Shown: positions 14,700 to 23,893, counted from the first letter of the stretch. The stretch is DNA of 37,529 nt from DAOSWM01 sp035380045 (GCA_035380045.1 DAOSWM010000028.1:1-37529); one strand, 5' to 3'. Notes: generated from the sequence alone by a model not told the origin. Numbers and translations: made by a program.

Positions 14700-16062
14700 A
14701 TCGTTCAGAATTAAGATAATATTTAGAATTCTTTTGCTGGCAGGAGTGCTGAGTGCGTTCATCTTCTTTGTTCAAAAACCAAACTACTACTTTACTTCAG
14801 GAGAGTTAATGCTTGTTGCCATTTTATTAATTGCGGAGTTAATTTATTTTGTTGAGAAAGGTTACAGGCAACTCAACCATATGCTTCAGTCGGTTAAGGA
14901 GAAGGACTTTAGTTTAACGTTTAACCCTGTTGAGAACAATTCAACGCTCTCACAATTATCCGGTTTGCTAAATGAGCTTACTGAGGCATACCGAAAAGTT
15001 CGAATTGAGAAGGAGCTCCATTACCAATTTCTCAACCACTTGGTTAACCAGATCAGGTTCGCAATTGTTTGCTTCGATGAGAATGGAAACATAACGTTAG
15101 CCAATAAGGCTGCCCAAAGTTTGGTATCATTAAGCACCATCTCAAATATTAGCTCATTTAGAAAGTTAAATTCCGGGTTACCTTCCCTCTTGCAATCGTT
15201 AAAACCTATTGACGATAGGCTAATTACGTTTCAAGTAAATGGCGAGATTAAAAAATTCTCAGTTACCTGTACCTCCATTAAATTACTTGAACAAGAGTTG
15301 CGAATTGTTGCTTTTCATGATATTGGTGAACCGCTAAAAAAGCAGGAACTTGAGTCCTACCGTAAACTAATAAGGGTTTTAACTCATGAAATTATGAACT
15401 CGGTTACCCCAATTCTATCGCTCAGCGAAGCAATGACTGAGAACTTTATGGAGAAAAAGAATAATACAAATTTGGCGAATACTTTAACCGAGCAAGAAAT
15501 TACCGATATTTTCGATGGATACCAGGCTATTGAAGTAAGAAGCAGAGCATTAATGCGTTTTGTGAATGATTTCAGAAGCATTACCAAGCTGCCTACTCCG
15601 CATTTTAAAACTGTGAATGTGTTGGAAATGTTAAATACGATACTAAACTTATTCAAACCTAATTTCGAAAGTAATTGTATATCAGTAAATGTATGCCAAT
15701 CAGCTCAGGTGAATAGCATTGAAGCTGATAAAGATTTATTGGAGCAAGCAATTATTAATTTACTTAAAAATGCCATGGAAGCAACAGGCGAAGCTTCTAA
15801 CCCCGAAATTGAAATTTGTTTGTCGGAAAGTTCCGGAATATTTAGCATTAGTATAACCGATAACGGGAAAGGAATTGACCTAGATGAACAGGAGAAAGTT
15901 TTCATTCCGTTCTTCTCAACAAAACGAGAAGGTTCGGGTATTGGGCTCACAATTTCGCAAGAAATTGCTCGTTTACATAATGGTGCAATTAAATTGAAAT
16001 CCATTACAGGAAAGTTCACTACATTCTCAATAAATATTCCTGTTAACCAATTGAGTAGCTAA
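14689..16062 (+). CDS. Sensor histidine kinase (NtrY-like), partner of the NtrC-type regulator
   Basis: 457 residues. Two N-terminal transmembrane helices (about 10-28 and 40-55) are separated by only a short loop, so it probably senses within the membrane or cytoplasm rather than through a large periplasmic domain. A HAMP-like linker, then a PAS-like domain (about 118-215), then the HisKA H-box LTHEIMNSVTPILSL (His233), then the HATPase with N-box NLLKNAMEAT, DNGKGID and GSGIGLTIS. The HEIMNSVTPI form of the H-box marks the NtrY-like group usually paired with sigma-54 regulators. It overlaps the regulator gene by 11 nt and is its evident cognate. Confidence 0.93.
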   Translation: MVFKSFRIKIIFRILLLAGVLSAFIFFVQKPNYYFTSGELMLVAILLIAELIYFVEKGYRQLNHMLQSVKEKDFSLTFNPVENNSTLSQLSGLLNELTEAYRKVRIEKELHYQFLNHLVNQIRFAIVCFDENGNITLANKAAQSLVSLSTISNISSFRKLNSGLPSLLQSLKPIDDRLITFQVNGEIKKFSVTCTSIKLLEQELRIVAFHDIGEPLKKQELESYRKLIRVLTHEIMNSVTPILSLSEAMTENFMEKKNNTNLANTLTEQEITDIFDGYQAIEVRSRALMRFVNDFRSITKLPTPHFKTVNVLEMLNTILNLFKPNFESNCISVNVCQSAQVNSIEADKDLLEQAIINLLKNAMEATGEASNPEIEICLSESSGIFSISITDNGKGIDLDEQEKVFIPFFSTKREGSGIGLTISQEIARLHNGAIKLKSITGKFTTFSINIPVNQLSS

Positions 16063-16113
16063 TTATTTCCAGTTATATTATGTTTTATAACTTACACAAA
16101 ACATCGCTGATAT

Positions 16114-16146
16114 TTTGCCATTAAAAAAAACAAATTCATATATTTG
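16114..16146 (+). promoter_or_regulatory. Promoter of the TetR-family gene
   Basis: -33 TTTG (16114-16117) and -7 TATATTTG (16139-16146) are exact consensus matches with a 21-nt spacer. The start would be near 16153, ten nucleotides before the ATG at 16163. This rules out the in-frame TTG at 16115, which lies inside the -33 element. Confidence 0.7.
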
Positions 16147-16162
16147 TCAAAATAGTTCTAAA

Positions 16163-16771
16163 ATGGGTAAGAAATCCACATCCACAAGGGAAAAGATACT
16201 AGCAACAGCTACTGAGTTGTTTCTCAAAAAGGGGGTCGACAGGGTAGGCGTAAGAGAAATAGCAGCCAAAGCAGATATTAACCTGTCGCTAATGAATTAC
16301 TACTTCAAGTCGAAGGAAAAGTTACTCGAACTCATTTTCGAAAACTTAATTAGCGAGAAAGCTACTGTACTGAAAAATATTTTAGAATCGGATATTTCTC
16401 TTTTCGATAAAATAAAACAGTACACCTCCGCTTACATTGATATGCTTCTCGATAATCCTTTACTGGTTTCGTTTGTGCTGTCAGTTCTTCATCGTAACCC
16501 CGATAAGTTGAAGGGTATGACTTCGGTTGTAAATTTATACAATACAGAAAAATTCTGCATGCATTTGAAGGCTGAAGCTGAAGCCGGAAATGTTAGGGAG
16601 GTAACCCCAGAACAGTTTTATGTTAGCATGCTGTCGCTTATCATCTTTCCCTTTGCGATTAAGGATCTCATTGTAGATAGAAACAAGTTTAAAAAGAAAG
16701 AATACGTTGAGTTCATCCGAAATCGAAAAGATTTCATTGCTGATATGCTAATACAGTATTTAAAAGTTTGA
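16163..16771 (+). CDS. TetR/AcrR-family transcriptional regulator
   Basis: 202 residues from the ATG at 16163. The N-terminal TetR helix-turn-helix is clear: STREKILATATELFLKKG, then VGVREIAAKADINLSLMNYYF and KSKEKLLELIF. The C-terminal ligand-binding half is helical and unassigned. Such proteins usually repress a neighbouring efflux or metabolic gene, but no efflux gene is adjacent; the nearest downstream gene is a secreted 5'-nucleotidase beyond a terminator. The leader is very short, so a protein bound at or near the promoter could readily control it. Confidence 0.9.
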   Translation: MGKKSTSTREKILATATELFLKKGVDRVGVREIAAKADINLSLMNYYFKSKEKLLELIFENLISEKATVLKNILESDISLFDKIKQYTSAYIDMLLDNPLLVSFVLSVLHRNPDKLKGMTSVVNLYNTEKFCMHLKAEAEAGNVREVTPEQFYVSMLSLIIFPFAIKDLIVDRNKFKKKEYVEFIRNRKDFIADMLIQYLKV

Positions 16772-16775
16772 TTTG

Positions 16776-16808
16776 AAAAAGGTTCGTGTTATTGCGAACC
16801 TTTTTTTT
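16776..16808 (+). terminator. Rho-independent terminator after the TetR gene
   Basis: AAAAAGGTTCG pairs with CGAACCTTTTT around an 8-nt loop and is followed by further T residues. It separates the regulator from the nucleotidase-queE transcript. Confidence 0.88.
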
Positions 16809-17029
16809 AAACTTTTTGTAAAGAATTCTTCAGGTTTCCCGTTGATGTGATTAAACTTCCGTCATTTTCAACACTCTTAGTAGTGTTTTACCCATGGTTG
16901 GGGAACTTTTTCCCATAAAACAGAAAGATATGTATATTAATACGCATATAATCAAAATTTTAGAATTATGGGAACATTTATTGATAAACATGGTTTACAA
17001 TTTACAAATCGTTCGTATTAAATAATATT

Positions 17030-18823
17030 ATGAGGTTTGCAAACATAAGAGAAACGCTATTTTCTCTCCTTTTCATCTTTTCTCTAAGTTCCTCGTTCTC
17101 CCAGAACGAAGTTACATTAAAAGTGATCCAAACAAGTGATGTTCATGGAGCCATTTTCCCCTTTGATTTTGTTAATAACCGAGCAGTTGATTTTGGTCTA
17201 TCGCAGGTATACTCCTACGTAGCTCATGAACGTGCTAAAACCAATCAGCATGTACTTTTGCTTGACAATGGTGATATTCTGCAGGGACAACCAACAGTCT
17301 ACTATGCAAACTATATCGACTCTTCTGAACAGCACTTTCTGGCCAAAGTGATGAATTTTATGGGTTACGATGCAGCAGTTGTAGGAAATCACGACATTGA
17401 AGCAGGGCCCAGTATTTATAATAGGCTTGTAAAGGAGTTCGATTTTCCTTGGCTTTCAGCCAACATAATTAATACAAAAACTAAGGAAACGTACTTTCAT
17501 CCATACAAGGTATTTGATGTAAGCGGAGTTCGTATTGCAGTTTTAGGTTTAACAACACCTGCAATCCCAAAATGGTTGCCCAAAACATTATGGCCAGAAA
17601 TGAGATTCGATGATATGATTTCAACTGCCCAAACGTGGATGGATACAATACAAATCAAGGAGAACCCCGACATTGTTATTGGTCTTTTTCATGCAGGCCA
17701 TGACGCAAATTACGAAGGGAACAATCCCAACTTACCTCGTAATGAGAATGCATCAACCCTGGTTGCAAAACAAGTCAGAGGGTTTGATGCAATTTTCATT
17801 GGGCACGATCACGATAGGGTATCTAAAACCATTGTAAATAATTTTGGCGATTCAGTTTTGGTACTCGACCCGGGTTCTTCGGCCAGGATGGTTTCTGAGC
17901 TTACCATTAAACTTACTATTAACCCGGAAGGAGATATTGTTTCAGCTGAAAAGGAGGGGAGGTTAGTTTCTATGCGCGATTATATTCCTCATCCCGATTA
18001 TGTTAGCAATTTTTTTAGTTTTGCCGAAAAGGTTTCAGCCTACGTTGACCGAAGAATTGGAAACTTTCAGGAAGGGGTTACTGTTCGTGATTCCTACTTT
18101 GGCCCATCTGCTTTTATTAATATTATTCATTCAGTACAGCTGGGAATTTCCAATGCCGATATATCCTTTGCTGCACCGCTTTCCTTCGATGCCCGTATTC
18201 AGCAAGGTCCCGTATACGTTCGCGACATGTTTAAACTTTACAGCTACGAAAACCTGTTATATATAATGAATTTATCAGGTCAGGAAATTAAGGATTACCT
18301 TGAGTATTCATATGGCCTTTGGTTCAACACAATGAAAAGTAAGGATGACAACCTTCTGCTTTTCAGGTTAAATGAAGATGGTACTGTTGAACACGACAGA
18401 AGGAGTAGAGCCCACCTAAAATCCAGCTATTTTAATTTCGATGCTGCAGCAGGTATTCGTTACCAGGTAGATGTTTCAAAGCCTGTAGGCGAACGAATTA
18501 CGATTTTTTCAATGGAGAATGAAGAACCATTTGATATGGATAAAACTTACAGAGTGGCCATTAATTCATACCGCGGTACTGGTGGTGGAGGGCATTTAAC
18601 AGAGGGAGCAAAAATTCCTACGGAGCAGCTTGAGGAAAGGATTGTAAGTGTGTCGCAGATGGATATGAGGCACTACCTCATAAAATGGATTGAACATATT
18701 GGGAACGTACAGCCTGTAAAACCCAATAACTGGAGTGTTGTTCCAGCTGAATGGACTGAGCCCGCTTCTGAAAGGGATAGAATTCTCCTGTTTGGTTTGG
18801 AATCCGATTTGGTGTACCTTTAA
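17030..18823 (+). CDS. Secreted 5'-nucleotidase / 2',3'-cyclic phosphodiesterase (UshA/CpdB type)
   Basis: 597 residues with a signal peptide (about 1-25, ending SSSFSQ). The N-terminal metallophosphoesterase domain carries the metal-binding motifs TSDVHG, DNGDILQG, GNHDIE, GLFHAGHD and GHDHD. The C-terminal 5'-nucleotidase domain carries NSYRGTGGGGHL, the nucleotide-stacking region. It should dephosphorylate extracytoplasmic nucleotides so that nucleosides can be salvaged. UshA and CpdB types cannot be separated by eye. queE starts 7 nt after its stop, so they probably share a transcript. Confidence 0.9.
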   Translation: MRFANIRETLFSLLFIFSLSSSFSQNEVTLKVIQTSDVHGAIFPFDFVNNRAVDFGLSQVYSYVAHERAKTNQHVLLLDNGDILQGQPTVYYANYIDSSEQHFLAKVMNFMGYDAAVVGNHDIEAGPSIYNRLVKEFDFPWLSANIINTKTKETYFHPYKVFDVSGVRIAVLGLTTPAIPKWLPKTLWPEMRFDDMISTAQTWMDTIQIKENPDIVIGLFHAGHDANYEGNNPNLPRNENASTLVAKQVRGFDAIFIGHDHDRVSKTIVNNFGDSVLVLDPGSSARMVSELTIKLTINPEGDIVSAEKEGRLVSMRDYIPHPDYVSNFFSFAEKVSAYVDRRIGNFQEGVTVRDSYFGPSAFINIIHSVQLGISNADISFAAPLSFDARIQQGPVYVRDMFKLYSYENLLYIMNLSGQEIKDYLEYSYGLWFNTMKSKDDNLLLFRLNEDGTVEHDRRSRAHLKSSYFNFDAAAGIRYQVDVSKPVGERITIFSMENEEPFDMDKTYRVAINSYRGTGGGGHLTEGAKIPTEQLEERIVSVSQMDMRHYLIKWIEHIGNVQPVKPNNWSVVPAEWTEPASERDRILLFGLESDLVYL

Positions 18824-18830
18824 CCCCGCA

Positions 18831-19460
18831 ATGAAAGTAAGTACAGATCAATTCAAGAACGGACAACTTTTACCTTTGGTAGAAGAGTTTTATACTCTTC
18901 AGGGTGAGGGTTTTCACACCGGAAAGGCTGCCTATTTTATACGTATTGGCGGATGCGATGTGGGGTGTAGCTGGTGCGATGCCAAGTTTACATGGAACCC
19001 TAAAATGTTTCCTCCCGTGCCGGTTAATGGTATTGTTGAACGGGCAAGCCAATGTAGGGCAAAAACGGTTGTAGTAACCGGAGGAGAACCTTCCTTATAC
19101 CCGCTCGATTACCTTTGTAATCAACTCCAAGCCCAAGGAGTTCAAACTTTTGTTGAAACTTCAGGGGCTCATCCACTAACCGGCAAATGGGACTGGATTT
19201 GCCTTTCGCCCAAAAAGCAATCGCCTCCGGTGGATAATATTCACATGATGGCCGATGAATTGAAGGTTATTATTACAAACCCATCAGATTTGGATTGGGC
19301 GGAACAGAACGCAGCACTCGTTAAAGCAAACTGTAGGCTTTACCTTCAACCCGAATGGAGCGTATTCGCTAAAATTATTGATTCCCTTGTGGAGTATGTT
19401 AAGGAGAACACAAAATGGCAAATATCACTCCAGGCGCATAAGTTTATGCATATTCCCTAA
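18831..19460 (+). CDS. queE: 7-carboxy-7-deazaguanine synthase QueE (radical SAM)
   Basis: 209 residues from the ATG at 18831; an in-frame frame extends upstream to 18735 but overlaps the nucleotidase. The N-terminal EEFYTLQGEGFHTGK and the cluster motif C-DVG-C-SW-C (Cys42, 46, 49) in IGGCDVGCSWCDAKF are diagnostic of QueE. TGGEPSLYPL and the ending HKFMHIP are also family features. QueE converts 6-carboxy-tetrahydropterin to CDG in the biosynthesis of queuosine, the modified base at tRNA position 34. The other queuosine genes are not in the window. Confidence 0.95.
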   Translation: MKVSTDQFKNGQLLPLVEEFYTLQGEGFHTGKAAYFIRIGGCDVGCSWCDAKFTWNPKMFPPVPVNGIVERASQCRAKTVVVTGGEPSLYPLDYLCNQLQAQGVQTFVETSGAHPLTGKWDWICLSPKKQSPPVDNIHMMADELKVIITNPSDLDWAEQNAALVKANCRLYLQPEWSVFAKIIDSLVEYVKENTKWQISLQAHKFMHIP

Positions 19461-19501
19461 AATTATTTTCTCAAATAATAACACCTAATACCTAGATAAC
19501 G

Positions 19502-20446
19502 ATGGCTCACCCAAAAATGGTTAAAGCAATTCTTCTTCTTTATTTCTGTTCTTTAATAACAGTTTCCAGCTTTGCAGGAAACGATATTTTGCTGCGCTTA
19601 AAACTTAATAAGGGCGATGTAACCAAGTACCGTTCAGAAAATAGTCAGGTTATCACGCAAACTGTACAAGGAATGAACCAGGTTGTTGACCAATCGCAGA
19701 TTGTTGAATATACCATACATGTGGCTGATTCTGATGGTGATGGGAATGTGTTGGTTGATATTGTATACAATCGAATTGTGGTTGAAATTACAGCCAACGG
19801 AATGGAAATGAAGTTCGACTCCGACAGCAACAATGAATCAGCAAACCAAAATCCACAATTTATGGGTTTTGCTGCGCTGGTGGGAAAGTCGCTGCGTGCA
19901 AACATTTCACCACTGGGTGAGGTGCTCGAAGTAACAGGTGTAGAAGAGATGCTTGAGAAAATGTTGACACAAATTGCCGGTGACAATGCAGGTATGAAAG
20001 CACAGTTAAAAACCATGCTTGACTCAAACTTTTCTGAGGATGCAGTTAAACAAATGTTCTCGGGTTCTTTCATTGAGTTCCCCGAAGGTTCAATTAAAGA
20101 GAACAAGTCGTGGAGCAACAACCACAGCATTAAAAATCAGTTCACATTAAAAGTTATGAATAACTATACCCTGAAGGGTATTGATGAAAAAATAGCTTCA
20201 ATTGACTATACTTCAACACTTAATACAATTCCGGGCGATAAAACAATGATGCAGGGAATGGAGATGGTTTTTAACCTGATGGGAACCCAATCGGGGAATA
20301 TTAAGGTTGATGTTTATACGGGGAAAATTGTAGAAACAACACAAAAACAGAATATTACAGGAAACGTGGCTGCTGATATGGGGGGACAAACAATGAATAT
20401 TCCTATGACCATATCTTCACAATCAAAGACATCGGTAATGGAATGA
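19502..20446 (+). CDS. Secreted protein, DUF6263-like
   Basis: 314 residues with a signal peptide (about 1-25, LLLYFCSLITVSSFAG). The body is beta-rich: RLKLNKGDVTKYRSENSQVITQ at the start, IKENKSWSN in the middle, and GNIKVDVYTGKIVETTQKQNI near the end. That layout fits the DUF6263 group of exported Bacteroidota proteins, whose function is unknown. My family assignment is by resemblance only. It is 41 nt downstream of queE, so it could be the last gene of that transcript, and it converges with trmJ. Confidence 0.75.
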   Translation: MAHPKMVKAILLLYFCSLITVSSFAGNDILLRLKLNKGDVTKYRSENSQVITQTVQGMNQVVDQSQIVEYTIHVADSDGDGNVLVDIVYNRIVVEITANGMEMKFDSDSNNESANQNPQFMGFAALVGKSLRANISPLGEVLEVTGVEEMLEKMLTQIAGDNAGMKAQLKTMLDSNFSEDAVKQMFSGSFIEFPEGSIKENKSWSNNHSIKNQFTLKVMNNYTLKGIDEKIASIDYTSTLNTIPGDKTMMQGMEMVFNLMGTQSGNIKVDVYTGKIVETTQKQNITGNVAADMGGQTMNIPMTISSQSKTSVME

Positions 20447-20503
20447 TTCTATTTTGCTTTCATTGCAATTTGTTAGATTGTTTAGTTTTTGAGCGATTGC
20501 CAA

Positions 20504-21193
20504 CTATTCACCCAGCTTCTCCTCAAGTTTTGCAGAAACCGAATGAAGCAGGTTAACATCCTCATCGGAGGTTTCTGAGAGTCGTTCCAAAATTCTCCCA
20601 TGTACCAGGTTTGTTTTAGGAATGCCAATTTGGTTAAGAATTTTTACGATTCGCTTCTTAAGAGGTTTGTAACCGCGATTCTCTGTAGCATTTTTCTTTT
20701 CACTTGTTTTCAGTAATTTTTGGTTTGCCAAGCTGAAGGCAAAAACCATAACAGCCTGTGCCAGATTTAGCGAAGGGAAAGGCTCGTTCAGAGGAACCGT
20801 TGCTGAACGATCGCATAACGATATTTCATCATTGGTGAGCCCCGACTCTTCCCGTCCGAACACAATGGCAACCTTCAATACCGATTCTTCCTTTTCCATA
20901 AGGAAACTTTTCAGCTCATCAATTGGAATTACATTTTGCTTTACCCAGCGTTGCTTAGCTGTTGTGGCCACAGCAAAATCTATGTCAACCAGAGTATCTT
21001 CCAACGAATCGTAAACTTTTGCATTTTCCAGAATATCGTGTGAACCATGAGCAAGCATCAGAGCTTTTACTCCCTGATATTCGCAGGGTTTTACGAGTCG
21101 CAAATCCTTGAATCCCATTGTTTTGATGGCTCTTGCTGCAGCCCCGACATTTTCGGGAACCGCGGGTTCAACCAGCACGAAGCAAATATCCAT
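20504..21193 (-). CDS. trmJ: TrmJ-like SPOUT tRNA 2'-O-methyltransferase
   Basis: 229 residues. The SPOUT (SpoU) domain begins at ICFVLVEPAVPENVGAAARAIKTMGF and contains the knot motifs VAIVFGREESGLTNDE and VPLNEPFPSLNLAQAVMVF. The pattern best fits TrmJ, which methylates the 2'-OH of position 32 in tRNA anticodon loops, but a related SpoU enzyme is possible. A helical C-terminal extension completes it. It starts 7 nt after feoB ends, so it is probably co-transcribed with iron transport; any functional link is unclear. Confidence 0.85.
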   Translation of the reverse strand: MDICFVLVEPAVPENVGAAARAIKTMGFKDLRLVKPCEYQGVKALMLAHGSHDILENAKVYDSLEDTLVDIDFAVATTAKQRWVKQNVIPIDELKSFLMEKEESVLKVAIVFGREESGLTNDEISLCDRSATVPLNEPFPSLNLAQAVMVFAFSLANQKLLKTSEKKNATENRGYKPLKKRIVKILNQIGIPKTNLVHGRILERLSETSDEDVNLLHSVSAKLEEKLGE

Positions 21194-21200
21194 TTTATGT

Positions 21201-23729
21201 TTAGTTTACAATTATGCTAGCAATTTGGTAAAAGAGGAATGAAACAATCCATGCCAAAGAGGTTGTGTAAACAATTGTGAATGCAGCCCACTTCCAACTT
21301 CCCGACTCCTTTTTTATGGCAGCAATAACCGCTACGCAGGGGAAGTAAATGAGGATGAAGAGAATAAACGAGAAAGCCGATATCGGCGTGTATACGTTTT
21401 CCCCTTGTCGGGGGCCACTCGTGTAGGTTTCGGTTTGTAGCTTGTGAATTAACGTATTGTTTGACTCATCATTAACATCGGCCTGAACAAGAACGCCAAG
21501 CGTGCTAACCACAATTTCTTTAGCTGCTACCCCGGAGAGCAGGCTTACGCCCATTTTCCAATCGAAGCCTAGCGGGCGAATGACAGGTTCAATGAATTTG
21601 CCAATTCTTCCAATAAATGAGTTTGCCTGTCGTTCCGAGTTCCTTTGGTATTTAATTTCCTGAATTTTGATTTGCATTAATTGCTGCAAACTATCGGTTG
21701 GTAAGGATTGGTTTTTTTTCAGGTTTTGTTGCGCCAAATCACTCTTAACTACTTCAATCTGTTTGTCGTATTTCGAAAGCATTTCCTTATTCTGTGGGTA
21801 GTATTCAAGCGCCCAAATAATTATTACAGCAACCAGAATAACTCCGCCCATTTTTTGCAGGTACTGCGAGCCCTTGTGCCACATATGCCGGAAGGTGGAT
21901 CGAATAGTTGGAATTCGGTAGGGTGGAAGCTCCATTACGAAGGGGATATCCTCGCCTCTGAATAGGGTGTTTTTGAATATAATAGCCATTAAGATGGCCA
22001 GGCCAATTCCAATTAAATATATAAGGAATAGGAGTGACCCTGCTCTTTCTGGGAAAAATGCTCCAAGAATAAGGATGTAAACCGGTAACCTGGCGCTACA
22101 CGACATGAATGGGTTGATAAGCATGGTTAAAATACGGTTGTTTCGGTTTTCAATGGTTCTGGTTGCCATAATTGCGGGTACGTTACAGCCAAACCCCATT
22201 ATTAATGGAATGAACGATTTACCGTGTAGGCCAATTTTATGCATTAACTTATCCATAATGAACACGGCGCGAGCCATGTAACCGGTATCCTCAAGTAATG
22301 ATATGAAGAAGAATAGGATTAGTATGTTTGGAAGAAAGATAATAACGCTTCCTACTCCATTTATGATACCATCAACCAGAAGATCCTTGAATGCCCCATC
22401 GGGAAGGATGCCCGAAAAAAAGTTGCTGAGAAACGAAACCCCTGCGTCAATCCAGTCCATAGGGTAAGCTCCAAGCCTGAATGTTGTGTAGAAGGTGACC
22501 CACATGAAAATTAGAAATATTGGGAAACCAAAAACTTTGTGGGTAATAAAATTATCGATACTTTGGGTGTTCTTATGCTTTTTATGGGGGCTTTCCTGGT
22601 AGGTTTCTTTCAGAGCACCGGCAACAAAACCATATTTTGCATCGGTTATTAGCGTTTCCGAGTCTTCATTGTACGAATCCTCCAACTTTTTAATCTGCTG
22701 GGTTGAAATCTCCGAAATTTCTTTATAGTTGTTTGTGCTGCTTAGAATCCGATGAGCCTGCTTGTCTTTTTCAAGTAGCTTAATGGCAAGGTATCGCGAC
22801 GAGTAATGAACGTTTATGTTCGTATTCTCCGACTTTTTTATTGGAACCTGAATGGCTTCAATTGCGCGCTCAATTTGTTCGCCATAGTTAATGTGGATGT
22901 GTCGTAAAGTTTTATCCTTGTCGGTGTAAACGTTAATTACTGTGTCGAAAAGTTGATTTATTCCTTTACCTTTCGAACCAACGGTTGGTATGAACGGGAT
23001 ACCAATCATTTTTCCTAAATCCTTGAAGTGGAATTTATCGCCTTGTGTTAGTAGCTCATCGAACATGTTAAGGGCAACAACCACCTTGATATCCATATCA
23101 ATAAGTTGCGTGGTTAGGTATAGATTCCGTTCAAGGTTCGATGCATCAACCACGTTTACAACCACGTCGGGTTTCTGCTCATGGATAAAGCGTCTAACAT
23201 ACAGTTCTTCGGGAGTATATGCTGTTAGCGAGTAGGTTCCGGGTAAATCGGTAATATGAAATGTGTAGCCCTTGTACTTAAAACGGGCTTGCTTGGAATC
23301 AACGGTAACGCCGCTATAGTTCCCAACGTGTTCTCTTGAACCCGATGCAATGTTGAACAACGTTGTTTTACCAGAATTTGGGTTGCCAACCAAAGCAACG
23401 TTCACAATTTTACTCCCCTCTTTCGCTCCTGTTTTGGCAATTTCTTCTTCTGAGTTGGTGGTTATTACTCCCTGGAAGTTCGATTCGAGCAGCTCCTTGG
23501 CTTCATTGGGGGTAATAACCTCAATGAGGGAAGCCTCGCTCCTGCGAAGCGAAATTTCGTAGCCGAGTACCGAGTATTCTATGGGGTCGCGAAGGGGAGC
23601 GTTCTTTACTACTGTAACCTTTTTCCCTTTCACAAAGCCCATTTCAGTTATGCGCTTTCTGAAGGCTCCGCGCCCTCTAACCTTCGAAACAATACCGTAT
23701 TCTCCGTTTTGTAACTCGCTTAGTAGCAT
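21201..23729 (-). CDS. feoB: Fused FeoA-FeoB ferrous iron transporter
   Basis: 842 residues. A FeoA-type SH3-like domain (1-72) is joined directly to FeoB, a fusion typical of Bacteroidota. The GTPase domain has G1 GNPNSGKTT (115-123), G3 DLPG (161-164) and G4 NMFD (221-224). After a helical GDI-like linker, the membrane part includes the two Gate motifs, around GFGCNVPAIMATRTI and NPFMSCSARLPVY, each with a conserved Cys. A hydrophilic stretch around KYDKQIEVVKSDLAQQ lies between late membrane helices. The protein imports Fe(II) across the inner membrane. The promoter and an inverted repeat at 23770-23867 suggest metal-dependent control. Confidence 0.96.
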   Translation of the reverse strand: MLLSELQNGEYGIVSKVRGRGAFRKRITEMGFVKGKKVTVVKNAPLRDPIEYSVLGYEISLRRSEASLIEVITPNEAKELLESNFQGVITTNSEEEIAKTGAKEGSKIVNVALVGNPNSGKTTLFNIASGSREHVGNYSGVTVDSKQARFKYKGYTFHITDLPGTYSLTAYTPEELYVRRFIHEQKPDVVVNVVDASNLERNLYLTTQLIDMDIKVVVALNMFDELLTQGDKFHFKDLGKMIGIPFIPTVGSKGKGINQLFDTVINVYTDKDKTLRHIHINYGEQIERAIEAIQVPIKKSENTNINVHYSSRYLAIKLLEKDKQAHRILSSTNNYKEISEISTQQIKKLEDSYNEDSETLITDAKYGFVAGALKETYQESPHKKHKNTQSIDNFITHKVFGFPIFLIFMWVTFYTTFRLGAYPMDWIDAGVSFLSNFFSGILPDGAFKDLLVDGIINGVGSVIIFLPNILILFFFISLLEDTGYMARAVFIMDKLMHKIGLHGKSFIPLIMGFGCNVPAIMATRTIENRNNRILTMLINPFMSCSARLPVYILILGAFFPERAGSLLFLIYLIGIGLAILMAIIFKNTLFRGEDIPFVMELPPYRIPTIRSTFRHMWHKGSQYLQKMGGVILVAVIIIWALEYYPQNKEMLSKYDKQIEVVKSDLAQQNLKKNQSLPTDSLQQLMQIKIQEIKYQRNSERQANSFIGRIGKFIEPVIRPLGFDWKMGVSLLSGVAAKEIVVSTLGVLVQADVNDESNNTLIHKLQTETYTSGPRQGENVYTPISAFSFILFILIYFPCVAVIAAIKKESGSWKWAAFTIVYTTSLAWIVSFLFYQIASIIVN

Positions 23730-23769
23730 TCGTTATTTTGAAAAAGTTGATATTTCCCTGTAAAGTTAA

Positions 23770-23820
23770 TACACCTTTAAAATTAATTAATTGTAATAAA
23801 ATACTGATTAATTAGGTGTA
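23770..23820. promoter_or_regulatory. Inverted repeat at the FeoAB start site (operator or leader-hairpin candidate)
   Basis: TACACCT (23770-23776) and AGGTGTA (23814-23820) are exact inverted repeats. Allowing a 4-nt bulge (TTAA at 23777-23780), the match extends to 14 bp with AATTAAT/ATTAATT. It lies just downstream of the predicted feoB start site, between feoB and the divergent gene at 23894. Confidence 0.45.
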
Positions 23821-23834
23821 TATTTGCTAGGGTG

Positions 23835-23867
23835 CAAATCTAGCTAATATTGTAAACACTTAACAAA
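23835..23867 (-). promoter_or_regulatory. Promoter of feoAB
   Basis: On the minus strand, -33 TTTG (23864-23867) and -7 TAGATTTG (23835-23842) are exact matches separated by 21 nt. The start site would be near 23828, giving a leader of about 100 nt. A 7-bp dyad (AACACTT 23855-23861 / AAGTGTT 23871-23877) straddles the -33 element. Confidence 0.65.
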
Positions 23868-23893
23868 TAAAAGTGTTCTAATAGCATAGGAAT

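Noticed and set aside
18735..18830. Longer queE with a start at 18735
   Set aside because: The extension lies entirely inside the nucleotidase coding region and adds no QueE-like sequence; the ATG at 18831 gives the normal N terminus.
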